Assembly (NCBI GenBank): GCA_002919305.1
Contig: PKFB01000002.1
Span: forward strand, 1 to 64,000
DNA length: 64,000 nucleotides
From: Actinomycetales bacterium
Lineage (GTDB): Bacteria > Actinomycetota > Actinomycetes > Mycobacteriales > Micromonosporaceae
Direction of reading: 5' to 3'
Shown in pieces: positions 40,172 through 49,194 of the stretch (the first letter of the stretch is position 1; every line of letters starts with the position of its first letter). The position numbers and the translations under genes are program-made. A model generated the notes under the pieces. It was not told the origin of the DNA. It made no database searches and saw nothing but the letters and a program-made list of their open reading frames with translations.

Positions 40172-41425
40172 GAGGCGGCGTGCGTACCCGGTATCCCGCT
40201 GGGGCTGGATGCGTCGCGCGTAGCGTCCCCGGCGAGCGGTGTCGGGTGAAGAAAAACGGTGGAGATCCTGACCGGGTACGCCGCGGCGTCGGCTAAGCTG
40301 TAGCGATGAGAGGTGGAGCGGCATCGCCGCCGCCTGCCGGTAAGTGGTTGAGCGTCGTCGCTGCGGTATGTCGCTGGTTCTCGATATGACGATGTCAGGC
40401 GAATGCCAAAGGCCTGGCTGAGCCGGCCTGATCGCGTCACCGAACGCCGACGTGGGGATGCGCGGAGCCGCCGGGAGACCCGTGGCATGCGGTTCAACAA
40501 CAACGACCGGGGCGAGTGATATGGCGGGCGCGCACACGCCGTTCAGAGACGCCGATCATGATCTTTGTTTTTGTCGACGGTGGTGATGACAGACAGTCCA
40601 TTGTCAACAGACGCGACACCTTTGCGACGCACGATCCTGGCGGGTACGCGCGTGGCACGCACGAACCACCGAGGCGTGGGAGCCCGGACCGCCGCGCGGA
40701 GCCGAAAGCGGATCGCCGTGCGCGCTCATCACCCCGGTGTTCTCGAGCGCGTCCAGAGCAGGACCAGCGGACGATCGGCCGTGTCATGATTCGTGTCCAC
40801 CCGGAGCCGCGCGTAACCGGAGCGCCTCAACGGTTTCAACGCCGGGCTTCTTATCTCCTTAGATGATTCCCGGTGGCGTGTGGAGACAGCAGATGCGGCG
40901 CCGATGGCGGCAGCCTCGCACGGATACCGACGAATCACTGACCTTTCGCGATCTTCATGGTTGTGATCCACCATATTGGAATGCCGAACGCGCGATGTTA
41001 GGGGACGAGGGCCGTTCCGGCGTTCTAGACTTGTGCGGGGGCGCCAATAAGCGTCCTCCGATCCGAGGCGTACCCTTTACCGTGGACGTCTCAAATCTCG
41101 GCGTGCGCCAAGAGGCGTTTCCCTGCACTGGAGCGTCTCCCTGGATGGTCTCCGCGCCGATCAGCGATCGGGGATCGAATAGCGATTCGATTCTCGTCAA
41201 TAGGGATGGCCCCCGGTGGTGCGGGAATGGGGACCGGGGGCCATGACCAGAACCTCTCAAGGAGAAGTAGTCTGATCCAACGTTGCATCCTATGTTCCCT
41301 CTTCAGGGAATGGGGCGGCTTCCGTTAATTGGAAGGACTCCTGTAAAGGGCGTCGAGATCTTGGCCTGCCTGTCTTACCGGCCAGGTTCATGGGCCCCGG
41401 GATCACCGCGTACCGCTTGCATCCG
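40172..41425. other. 1.25-kb region without a convincing gene
   Basis: Frames of up to 127 codons occur on both strands, but none has a ribosome site or a recognisable protein, so none is called. GC is lower than around. There are several short stem-loops, e.g. TTCCCT-CTTC-AGGGAA near 41293 and the 12-bp stem at 41206-41244. Confidence 0.45.
41206..41244. terminator. 12-bp hairpin in the gene-free region
   Basis: Arms ATGGCCCCCGGT (41206-41217) and ACCGGGGGCCAT (41233-41244) pair perfectly with a 15-base loop. No T tract follows. It may end transcription from the convergent methyltransferase gene or belong to an RNA. Confidence 0.4.
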
Positions 41426-42532
41426 TCACCAGGTCACCGGGGTCCATGGGGACGTGCCGTGGGGAGACAGGACGACACGCACATACCAGCCGTCCGGACC
41501 CTCCTCCAGGATCGGAGTGAGCGCCGACAGGCCGATACGACCGCCGAGCTTCCACTCCTGGTAGTACTCGATGAGCGCGGCGCGGGCAGGGGAGCCGGCA
41601 TGATCGGCCAGGATCCGTCCGTCGGCGGTGAGGACGGCGACGTGGATACCGTTGGAGAACCCGATGCCGGACACACAGTGACGCCCGATGACGCCGTATG
41701 TGGTGAGACTGGCGAAGGCATGGCGGGTGTCCCGACCAGCGCAGTAGGCGCGGAAATTCCGCCACACCACCCAGCGCTCCTCGGCGCTGGAGCCGAGATC
41801 AATCGACTCGACATAGTCGGGGTCGAGGAGCAGGCATAGCGTGTCGGCGGGGTCGTAGGGGGTCCGGTGCTCCCGCCAGGCGACGCTGAGCCAGGCCAGG
41901 TCGCCGCCTGGAAGCTCCTGGCGAGCGTCGAGGTAGAACATCGGGACTCCAGGGGTGGTGTTGATGCGGCCCCCCATGTCGATGTACGCGGCGGCGCTCA
42001 GCTCAGGACCGGTCGGGTGACCGTCCTCGGTGACCGTGACGCGGATATGCCCCACCATGCGGGCGACCGGGGCTAGGTAGATCGGGGTGGAGATCACCGC
42101 GCCCGGTCGACACTGCCGTACCCAGGGGAGAGGAATGTGGGTGGGCGCGGCCCAGCCCACGATGGCGTCGAACGGGCCGTGCTCTTCAGCGCCGTAGCGA
42201 CCGTCACCCGTGAGGACCGTCAGATTCGATACGCCACGTTCAGCGTGGATCTCGGCGGCGCGCGCCGTCAGAGCCGGATCGATGTCCATCGAAACGACGT
42301 GTCCGGTGGGGCCGACGATCTCCGCCAGCAGGGCTCCTGTCAACCCGGTACCGGTACCGATCTCCAGGACGCGCATGCCAGGTTGAATGGCGGCGCGGCG
42401 CAGATCTCGTTCGATCGCCCACTGGATCGTGCTTTGGGCAACCCCGCCTAGCCGGGGATGCTGCGTGTAGTCCTCTCGCCGTACCGTGGCGAGCGCCCGG
42501 GTCACCGCGTCATCGAAGGTGGTCCAGGACAC
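41426..42532 (-). CDS. PCMT-like SAM-dependent O-methyltransferase
   Basis: 368 residues. The N-terminal half resembles protein-L-isoaspartate methyltransferases: motif I VLEIGTGTGLTGALLAE near residue 55, then VVSMDIDPALTARA, TVLTGDGRYG and a PCMT-type FDAIVGWAAP. The C-terminal 200 residues are an extension as found in the methyltransferases of peptide natural-product clusters (graspetide, FxLD lanthipeptide). No ATP-grasp ligase, lanthipeptide synthetase or obvious precursor peptide is nearby. AGGA, seven bases before GTG 42532, decides the start over the longer frame at 42637. The 447 bp upstream contain no gene. Confidence 0.75.
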   Translation of the reverse strand: MSWTTFDDAVTRALATVRREDYTQHPRLGGVAQSTIQWAIERDLRRAAIQPGMRVLEIGTGTGLTGALLAEIVGPTGHVVSMDIDPALTARAAEIHAERGVSNLTVLTGDGRYGAEEHGPFDAIVGWAAPTHIPLPWVRQCRPGAVISTPIYLAPVARMVGHIRVTVTEDGHPTGPELSAAAYIDMGGRINTTPGVPMFYLDARQELPGGDLAWLSVAWREHRTPYDPADTLCLLLDPDYVESIDLGSSAEERWVVWRNFRAYCAGRDTRHAFASLTTYGVIGRHCVSGIGFSNGIHVAVLTADGRILADHAGSPARAALIEYYQEWKLGGRIGLSALTPILEEGPDGWYVRVVLSPHGTSPWTPVTW

Positions 42533-42979
42533 CAGACGGTCCTCTCTCCAGTGGTCTTCTTCAATGTTCCAGCCAGACGCGGACAGTAACCAGTGGAGGG
42601 TGGGGTATGGGGGCCGAGGAGCGGATGTGACACGCACCCGTGACCGTCGCCCCGGAACCGTGCCTCACGTGGCGTGCTCCACCGCGTTGGTCACGAATTA
42701 TTCACGCCAGTTCAGCGACACGCTCGACAGGCGCAATGATCAACGGAGGTTTCGGGGTGAGCCGCTGCGTGGGAGGTATGGGCCCTGGAGGGAACGCGGC
42801 GCATGGCAATTTCTAGAAAATGATTCGCATTTACGTTGCTTGTTGATTTTCTATTCTTCGCCATTTAGGGTTTGAGAGGGAAATGGGTGTTTGTTCGTGC
42901 TCAATAATCGGGCCTCGACGGTGCGTCCCCACCATCCGAGGGCCTTGACCGATCCCTTACCCAGAAAGGGGGCGATCCG

Positions 42980-43855
42980 ATGCCGGATTCTGCACGCGCT
43001 TCTTCCGGGTATCGCCATCTGTCTCTCGTAGCCTCTTTTGATTCCGCCGCGCTTTCCTCACAGGCCGCCGTAGATCAGCATCTGTTCTTGAAGCGTTCCC
43101 CGCGTCGCGTTCCTATTCGCTCACCTCACCAAGAGAGGTGTAACGAAACTCTGACGTTGCGCACTGAAACACCCGCGTTGGACTCCTCCGATGAAGGCAT
43201 GACGTTCGGCGGGGTGACCGTGACGCTCTTGCCGGGGGTACCGCGTGTCGCGATAGCGCTCGACGTGGTCGGCGTCAGGCCCGGGCGGCCTGGCCGGGCC
43301 GCCACCAGCGTGCTGTTGACCCTCCGGGAGGTGCGGCTTCTGGCGGGCGCATTACTTCAGCAGGCAGACCTGCTCACCTCAGCGGATCAAGCAGACCAAC
43401 CCGCTCCCACCCACCGATCACCCGAGGCCGCACCCACACCGGCCACCATGACAGCGAACCCAGCCTCAGGCGTCGAAATGAGAACCACGGAAGCGACAGC
43501 GGCGAGGTCGAGAACCGTCATGACCATGGCGCCGTCCGACCCATCCACTTGCCACACACATCCGGCCTGGTGCGTCTGGGCCCACCAACCCGAACCGTGC
43601 GTCCACCACTCCGCCGCAGGGATGGATGTGCCAGCCACCGCCGGCCAGTTCGACCCTCACGACGACGGCGCCATCTTCCCCCGCTTGGAGATCTACGCCA
43701 CCCGCCACGCCCACACCGGAGTATCCGGCGTCACCATCTCGGTCACCTCACCGACGGCGTGGGTGGAGACCCAGCTGAGCCTGACCCACGCCCGCGCCCT
43801 CGCCCACGCACTCAGCGAACAGATTCACCGCGCAGGCGTCACCACCGTCTACTGA
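42980..43855 (+). CDS. Two-part protein with a DUF6907-like zinc-knuckle domain
   Basis: 291 residues. An N-terminal Ser-rich stretch, a first small domain (about 60-135, with a helical end LTLREVRLLAGALLQQADLL), a Pro/Thr/Ala linker, then a second domain from about 185. The latter has CHTHPAWCVWAHQPEPCVHH, whose C/H pattern could bind zinc, and ends in a beta-strand and helix (LSLTHARALAHALSEQI). Both halves end with the same strand-plus-helix pattern and look like a duplicated DUF6907-like unit, of which only the second retains the knuckle. GGGGG nine bases before the ATG supports the start. Such proteins often accompany integrated elements. Confidence 0.6.
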   Translation: MPDSARASSGYRHLSLVASFDSAALSSQAAVDQHLFLKRSPRRVPIRSPHQERCNETLTLRTETPALDSSDEGMTFGGVTVTLLPGVPRVAIALDVVGVRPGRPGRAATSVLLTLREVRLLAGALLQQADLLTSADQADQPAPTHRSPEAAPTPATMTANPASGVEMRTTEATAARSRTVMTMAPSDPSTCHTHPAWCVWAHQPEPCVHHSAAGMDVPATAGQFDPHDDGAIFPRLEIYATRHAHTGVSGVTISVTSPTAWVETQLSLTHARALAHALSEQIHRAGVTTVY

Positions 43856-44071
43856 TCCGACCAACCCAGCCCCGATACGCACGGTGGGTTGACCGGTTAC
43901 CCTCCCGCCGGCCAACCCACCCATGGCCGGAAACAATCAACAGCCACGTCGTTTTGACGTGTAGCCGGCGGCACCAATGCTCTACCGCTCCTGCGGCATA
44001 GGTAGCGACACCTAACCTCCGCGAGGAACAACCGGAGACGCCACTTACCTGCCAAGAAGAAGTGACCAGGT

Positions 44072-44087
44072 TCCATATTAATATGGA
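44072..44087. promoter_or_regulatory. 16-bp perfect AT-rich palindrome
   Basis: TCCATATTAATATGGA is a perfect inverted repeat in the AT-rich centre of a 532-bp gap (43856-44387) that shows no gene. It may be an operator for the EVE-like gene 300 bp downstream. Confidence 0.35.
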
Positions 44088-44387
44088 TCACTACATATTT
44101 CGGAATTTGCACTATCTGAAAATAAGTGGCGAGTAAGAGGGTAGCCATTAGTGGCTTATTAACCACCCGCGATCATCGCCTCGCGCCGCGTTCACAGGCC
44201 ACAACAAGCGGCATTGAGACCCGCCCGTGGGCCTTCCCCATCCGTAGACGCACCACACGGCGCCTTTGCGGCCACCTTAGGCGGGCATACAGATCAGCGA
44301 AACGCGTACCCGGCGATGCCCTATGGGGGGAATGTCTATCTATGTCCTAGACCGGGCGCGTGAGTCTGAACCGGCGCCGGAGACGCT

Positions 44388-44903
44388 ATGGGCATGAGCC
44401 GTTCGTATCTGCTGATCCTGGCCGAACGTGTCGCGGTCGCCTGGGTGTTCCGTACCTCACGGATGGCTTTCCCGGCCACCCGTCGCCCCGAAGTGGAGCA
44501 ACTCGCGGTGGATGATGAGCTGTTCCTGCTCACTACTCGCGGATGTTGGCACAATCCCAGCCGGGACCGGACCCGGGTCATCGGCCGGGCAGTGGTGGCG
44601 AGCCCGGTACGCGTGCTCAGCGAGCCTTTGAACCTCGTCGACCGGACGTTCACCCGAGGATGCAGTTTGAAGATCACTAGCCTTACGCCGTACCTGACGG
44701 GTGTGGAGATAGCGCCACTGGTGCCGCGGCTCGACGCGTTTCCTGACGAACGGTCATGGTCGATTCGGCTACGGCGGCCACTGCTCGAGATCTCCCAAGC
44801 CGACGCCGCGCTTCTGCGGACCCTCCTGAGCGACGTGGCCGGCGAACCCGCTCAGAACATAGGCGCGTATTTGGAACGTATCCGGTCGGTCCTCACGTCC
44901 TGA
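44388..44903 (+). CDS. EVE/PUA-like domain protein
   Basis: 171 residues, a single domain. It begins with SYLLILAERVAVAWVF and RMAFPATRRPEVEQLAVDDELFLLTTRGCWHNPSRDRTRVIGRAVV. This resembles the EVE/PUA-like fold that reads modified bases in RNA or DNA; assignment is from pattern only. Start at ATG 44388 after GGAGA, or ATG 44394. It lies 100 bp from the CRISPR array and in an accessory stretch, and EVE proteins often accompany defence genes, so a role in defence is possible but not shown. Confidence 0.55.
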   Translation: MGMSRSYLLILAERVAVAWVFRTSRMAFPATRRPEVEQLAVDDELFLLTTRGCWHNPSRDRTRVIGRAVVASPVRVLSEPLNLVDRTFTRGCSLKITSLTPYLTGVEIAPLVPRLDAFPDERSWSIRLRRPLLEISQADAALLRTLLSDVAGEPAQNIGAYLERIRSVLTS

Positions 44904-45000
44904 GGGCCGACCGACATCACACACGTCTCCCTCGGGGCGGCCAAGTAGAAGACGATTCGACGTGAACAGGCATGCCCTGCACCCCTGGTTATTTGCTGGA

Positions 45001-45203
45001 CCCCACGTGCGTGGGAGGAGTGACCCGGAACCTGACACCCGGCGCATGTCTAGGGAACACCCCCACATGCGTGGGGAGGAGATTCCCATGAGACCTCCTG
45101 GGGGAGAGGAGTGAGGAACACCCCCACATGCGTGGGGAGGAGCTAGCCTCCGGAGCCCCGGGCCCCACATTTGCGGGAACACCCCCACATGCGTGGGGAG
45201 GAG
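45001..45203 (-). CRISPR. Short CRISPR array, type I-E repeat style, no cas genes nearby
   Basis: Three good repeats of 29 bases begin at 45053, 45114 and 45175 with exactly 61-base spacing, hence 32-base spacers (45021-45052, 45082-45113, 45143-45174). The first base of the middle repeat differs. A fourth, decayed repeat lies at 45001-45020 (its region would begin at 44992). The core CCCCAC-ATGC-GTGGGG forms a hairpin. Read on the minus strand, the repeat begins CTCCTCCCCACGC and ends GGGGTGTTCCC, as in type I-E of actinobacteria; the decayed end repeat at the left also argues for leader and transcription from the right. The 398 bp to the right (45204-45601) hold no cas gene. Confidence 0.9.
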
Positions 45204-45601
45204 AGGACGCGACCTGCGCTTTTACCCGGCACCTTGCATAACTGGACTGACTCTGTCCGCAAACCTCACTGGCCATCACCGCCCCATAACGGCATGAAAG
45301 GGATGTTTCTCGGCCCTGATGTAGGTCGAGTCCTCGACAGAACACTTTAGTCGTCAATCCTCGAGTTCAATGTGGACAGTTTTCGTCCGTGTCATCGATG
45401 TGTCCGGGCGGGGTGTGCGTTTGTGGCGTGTGCCGCTCGCGTGGCGTACCAGGCTGGCTATGTGGAAGTGGCCGGTCAGCGGAAGGGAGTCTTCAAGTCC
45501 TGGGGTGAGAGCTGAGGACGTCAGCTCCGGCATACCGGGAAATGTCCGACCCTCCTCATACCGTGTAGGTGATGGCAGAGTGACCGAGGGTAGAGATTGT
45601 C

Positions 45602-46421
45602 ATGAACGAGGACGGGCGGACCCATAACGGCGGTCTGCGGCCCGATAGGGCCAGTCAGGCTGAGGAGCTCGCGTTTCGGTACGCGAAGGTCCGAAGCGTC
45701 AGTGAACGGGCCAGGACTATCGGCGCCGATGTGATGCATCGGCTGGAGTACGGGCAGCCGTGGGAGGCGAGGGACGCTATCACGCAGTTCGACAGGCTTG
45801 TCGAGTCCATCGATGAGGCTGACTTGGTGCGGCTGGCTCAGTCGACGGCCGAGCGGACCGGTGGCACGCAGATCACCCGGTTCGTCAGGCTCGGGCTGTC
45901 TTTCCCGGGGGGCGCAGTACGCCGCGGATGAGGACGAGCAGATCGACGGCGTCTTTGAAGGCCACGACACCGGGGAGACGTTGGTTTGGAGCGAGGAGGT
46001 TGAGCGCCGCCGGGACGTGCTCGAGACGCGGATGGGTGACTGGGGCCAGTACCTCGGAGAGGTGCTGGGCTTCTGCGACCACGCGTGGGGGACCGCGGTG
46101 GCGGCGGCTGAGGCGCTGGATTCCGGGCAGGCGGTGCGGATCTGTGGGGTGATCCGGGTGGTGCCGGACATGATGTGGCGGGCCTACGACGAGTGGCGGG
46201 TGCTGCGCGACGAGTATGACCGGCTTCCCGTGAGTTCGCAGCGGCAACGGATCCTGCAGCAGATGGCGAAGCAGTACGCGCGGGCGCGTATCCGGCCACG
46301 CGAGGACGGGAACGCTCAAGTGTCCAGGGGATACGGGCGGTCAGGAGCGATGGCTGTCCACACGAGACGCAGGTCGCGGTCGAGCTCGTCGGCGTCCTCG
46401 TCGGTCCACTCATCGTGGTAG
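45602..46421 (+). pseudogene. Frameshifted gene of unknown function
   Basis: Two frames together make one plausible protein. The first (45602-45931) encodes a helical, charged protein to LGLSFPGG, then breaks. The second frame continues with QYAADEDEQIDGVFEGHDTG and runs to 46421. The change falls on a run of six G (45907-45912); with five G the frame would read through as LSFPGAQYAADEDE. It may be a real mutation, a sequence error in the homopolymer, or a programmed shift. The last 35 codons run antiparallel into the immunity gene and look non-native. The product, about 270 residues, is unknown. Confidence 0.6.
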
Positions 46422-46600
46422 AGGGTGGTGCCCCACCACTGTGGCGTGAAGGCGCCCGCCTGCAGGGCCGCTTCGAATTCGGTGACGAACCATGGTTTGT
46501 CGCCTCGGCGTACCACCCTGCCTAGGTCTTCGATGCCGACGGGGTCTCCTTCGAGGAGGTAGTCGGTGAGGGTCTCTTGTAGACGCTCACTGACGTTCAT
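46316..46600 (-). CDS. Probable immunity protein of the adjacent toxin
   Basis: 94 residues, strongly acidic, soluble, with AGGAG eight bases upstream of its ATG. It starts NVSERLQETLTDYLLEGDP and has WFVTEFEAALQAG and LYHDEWTDEDADELDRDL. It lies 32 bp after the toxin gene on the same strand, the standard place for a cognate immunity protein, and resembles small CdiI-type proteins in pattern. Its identity rests on size, charge and position. It may bind and block the RNase domain in the cytoplasm. Confidence 0.6.
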   Translation of the reverse strand: MNVSERLQETLTDYLLEGDPVGIEDLGRVVRRGDKPWFVTEFEAALQAGAFTPQWWGTTLYHDEWTDEDADELDRDLRLVWTAIAPDRPYPLDT

Positions 46601-46632
46601 GGGGTTTCTCCTGGCTGACTAACCCGTATGGA

Positions 46633-47775
46633 CTAACCCATCCGGGCCGGAGGGGTGGGGTAGCACCGGTACAGCCGCCACTGCTCATTCGGTGCGTCAC
46701 GGCGGTAAATCGCGACAAGTTCGGTGTCGTCGGGGAAGGTGGTGGGGGCGGCGCCGAGGGGATGCTTCCGGTCGCCTACCCGGCTCCAGCCGTGGATGTA
46801 GTCACGGAATTGGGGGCCGAGAACGGACGCGGCTGGTAGCCGCACGGTGAAGCGGTCGTCGTTGTTGGCTTCGGCGCGTTCTCGTTTCGCCCGACACTCA
46901 GGGTTGTCCCAGATCCGCATTTCGGCGAAGACCAGCGCGGTGTTGTCGGTGAACGCGGTCGCGTGTCGACCGACGCGGTGGCCGCCGCCGTGCTCCCAGT
47001 CGGTGGTGGTGCCGGTGATCGGGTCCCGGCCGTACATCACGCGTTCCTGGAGGCGCCGTTCGGAGACGTCCGCGCCGTGCCGAAGCCGCGCGTGACCGCC
47101 CGCGTCCAGCCAACCCAGCCGGAGGGCGACGAGGCCGTTGTCGCGTTTCCGGAGATCAGCCAGCCCGGCTGGGCCTTGCTCGGTGAAGACATGGGTACGC
47201 CGACGGGAAACGTCCGTCAACGCCTGCCGGGCCGGCGGTACCGGCAGTGGAGTGGGTGCCGGTGGGGGAAACACCGCTGGAACTCGAGGGGTGGGGATGG
47301 GGCGGGCGGTTGACCGAGAAGGGTCCCGGTGAGGCTGGGATCGGGTGAGTCCGGAGCGTTGGTGGCCGGATGGTTGTTTGGGTGGTTGGTGGTCGGAGCG
47401 TCGCCGCATCGTGGAGCGTCGTTCTTTTGACGTGACGCGTGATTTGTGTCCGCCGCGCCCGACCGGGCCGGATTGCGGACCAGGGAGTCCAGTGACTGAT
47501 CCGCCGGCCGCGTCAGGGTCCACTGTGGCCAGATAGCGCCGCCCGTGGTCGGCGGCTGTCAGGAGAGCGTCGTGCGCTTGAGCTAATCGTTGCCGGGTCG
47601 CGGTGAGTTGGGCGAGGGCTTGTTCGGTCAGCGGGGATTCGCTGCCGCGTAAGGAGCCTGCGATCGCTGTTCGTAGTTCGTCTAATTCGGATAGTCGGCC
47701 AGCAAGTCGGACAGCGGCCGCCTCATAGGTGGCGATCGCCCGTTCCGCGACGGCTCTCAGGTCGGACCAGGACAT
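46633..47775 (-). CDS. Polymorphic toxin: WXG-like head, Pro-rich linker, RNase A-like C-terminal domain
   Basis: 380 residues. Residues 1-90 form a helical hairpin starting MSWSDLRAVAERA, like ESX/type VII targeting domains. A Pro/Arg/Ser-rich linker spans about 95-190. The C-terminal domain (about 215-376) has AGGHARLRHGADVSERRLQ with H228 and H233, HATAFTDNTALVFAE at 271-285, and AIYRRDAPNEQW to YRCYPTPP with Y372 and T374. This order (His, ASTFTD-like, YPT end) fits the bacterial CdiA-type RNase A-like toxin. No signal peptide is seen, so type VII secretion is inferred. It overlaps the helper gene by four bases (ATGA) and precedes the immunity gene. Confidence 0.65.
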   Translation of the reverse strand: MSWSDLRAVAERAIATYEAAAVRLAGRLSELDELRTAIAGSLRGSESPLTEQALAQLTATRQRLAQAHDALLTAADHGRRYLATVDPDAAGGSVTGLPGPQSGPVGRGGHKSRVTSKERRSTMRRRSDHQPPKQPSGHQRSGLTRSQPHRDPSRSTARPIPTPRVPAVFPPPAPTPLPVPPARQALTDVSRRRTHVFTEQGPAGLADLRKRDNGLVALRLGWLDAGGHARLRHGADVSERRLQERVMYGRDPITGTTTDWEHGGGHRVGRHATAFTDNTALVFAEMRIWDNPECRAKRERAEANNDDRFTVRLPAASVLGPQFRDYIHGWSRVGDRKHPLGAAPTTFPDDTELVAIYRRDAPNEQWRLYRCYPTPPARMG

Positions 47776-48035
47776 CAGATCGTCGTCTCGTAGTGCCGGA
47801 GCGATTCGGCTGCGGCGCGTAACCGGGTGGCGGCGTCCTCGATCATGCGGGTGGCGGCGGCGTTGGCGGTCACGATTGCACCGCGTTCAGGGCGGGACGA
47901 GCCGGCCAGCGCGTTGACCAAGGCGCCTGTCGCGGTTCGGCAGTCGGTGAGGTCGGCGATGAGGGTGGCGGCCAGGTTCTCCGCGCGGGTGGCTAACTCT
48001 TCACAGAGACGCCTTTGATGCTGAATGTCCCACAT
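47775..48035 (-). CDS. Small helical helper protein (WXG100/Lap-like) of the toxin
   Basis: 86 residues, all predicted helix, beginning MWDIQHQRRLCEELATRAENL and ending RAAAESLRHYETTI, with a GxS-type turn in the middle (LAGSSRPERG) that would make a helical hairpin. The stop codon overlaps the toxin start (ATGA). Partner proteins of this kind pair with the toxin N-terminus for type VII secretion in other bacteria. A GGGG precedes the ATG at 48035; the longer frame to 48206 has no better start. No type VII secretion machinery is encoded in the window. Confidence 0.55.
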   Translation of the reverse strand: MWDIQHQRRLCEELATRAENLAATLIADLTDCRTATGALVNALAGSSRPERGAIVTANAAATRMIEDAATRLRAAAESLRHYETTI

Positions 48036-48294
48036 TGTTACCCCGACGGCCGTGTGACCGGTTCGCTGTGCGGACACGGTATCCCACGCCTCGAAGAGGA
48101 GCGGCGGCGACCCGGGCCCGCGTGGTGCGACCCGCATCCGTATGGGACGGACCCGGCATGAGGGGGTTACAGGGAACGGGCGGAGAGAAAACGGGACAGC
48201 GGCCATCCGGCTGCGTTATGCCTGGTAGCAAGCTGATCACAACCAAGGCGACCTTGAGCGTACGGGCCCGAGGGGGCCCGGTGTCGGCGTTACG

Positions 48295-49095
48295 GTGAAC
48301 CCCGTGACCGAGAACGGAGCGAGGTTCGGTGAGCAGGGTGGCCTTCTGACGTACGGCACCTATCTGCGTCTGGCGGATCTGCTGAACGTGCAGCGCCCTG
48401 AGTCAGACCCACCGGCTCACGACGAACTGTTATTCATCACGATTCACCAGGTTTACGAACTATGGTTTAAGTTGTTGCTCTTTGAGCTCACCGATGCGCG
48501 GGACCGCATGCTGGAGGGGGACGCCTACCTTCCCCGGGTACGCCTGGAGCGGTGCCGGGAGGTGGAACGGGTCCTCGTCGCGCAGGTGGACGTCATCGAC
48601 AGCATGACCCCGCAGGATTTCCTGCGGTTCCGTACCAAGCTGGCACCGGCCAGTGGATTCCAGTCTGTCCAGTTCCGGGAGATCGAGTTCCTGTCCGGGC
48701 TGAAGGATCCCGGCTTCTTAAAACGGTTCCGCGGGCTCACCCAGGAGGAGGTGGCACGCCTGAAACGGCGTCTGGAGGAGCCCAGTCTGTGGGACGGTTT
48801 CCTGGCCGTGCTTCGGTACGCGGGGTTCACCGTCGACACGCCGGAGCAGCGGATGGAGGCCTACAAGCAGATCGCCCATGATCGGACTTCGTATGGGTCG
48901 CTGTGGGACTTGGCCGAGGCCCTGGTGGATCATGACCAGGCTTGGGCGTTGTGGCGTTCCCGGCACGTTCTGATGGCGGAGCGGCAGATCGGGACTAAGC
49001 CGGGGACCGGTGGCAGCGCCGGCGGCGCCTATCTTCGCTCCAGATTGGACATGCGGTTCTATCCTGAACTCTGGCACCTCCGCAGCATCCTGTAG
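48295..49095 (+). CDS. kynA: Tryptophan 2,3-dioxygenase
   Basis: 266 residues. A heme enzyme that opens the indole ring of tryptophan to N-formylkynurenine, the first step of the kynurenine pathway. Family segments are ELLFITIHQVYELWFKLLLFE near 45 (distal His and substrate contacts), SGFQSVQFREIEFLSG near 125, WRSRHVLMAERQIGTKPGTGGSAGG near 228 with the heme-ligand histidine, and YLRSRLDMRFYPELW. No other kynurenine gene is next to it, so its role here is catabolic or as a supplier of anthranilate precursors. It stands alone between the toxin cassette and the kinase genes. Confidence 0.95.
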   Translation: MNPVTENGARFGEQGGLLTYGTYLRLADLLNVQRPESDPPAHDELLFITIHQVYELWFKLLLFELTDARDRMLEGDAYLPRVRLERCREVERVLVAQVDVIDSMTPQDFLRFRTKLAPASGFQSVQFREIEFLSGLKDPGFLKRFRGLTQEEVARLKRRLEEPSLWDGFLAVLRYAGFTVDTPEQRMEAYKQIAHDRTSYGSLWDLAEALVDHDQAWALWRSRHVLMAERQIGTKPGTGGSAGGAYLRSRLDMRFYPELWHLRSIL

Positions 49096-49194
49096 CTGGG
49101 CCAACTCACAACTTCGTGCCATTCCCTGCGCGCTGCCCATGTTCCCCTTCGTGGGGTTTTTAGCCTGACCAGCGAGCCAAAGTGGGAGGACGTC

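Noticed and set aside
40863-41246. 127-codon frame
   Set aside because: No family, no ribosome site, and it contains the 12-bp hairpin at its end; more likely non-coding.
45928-46152. Separate gene starting at the ATGA overlap of the broken frame
   Set aside because: That frame gives an arginine-rich non-protein-like sequence, while the neighbouring frame has normal acidic helical protein sequence.
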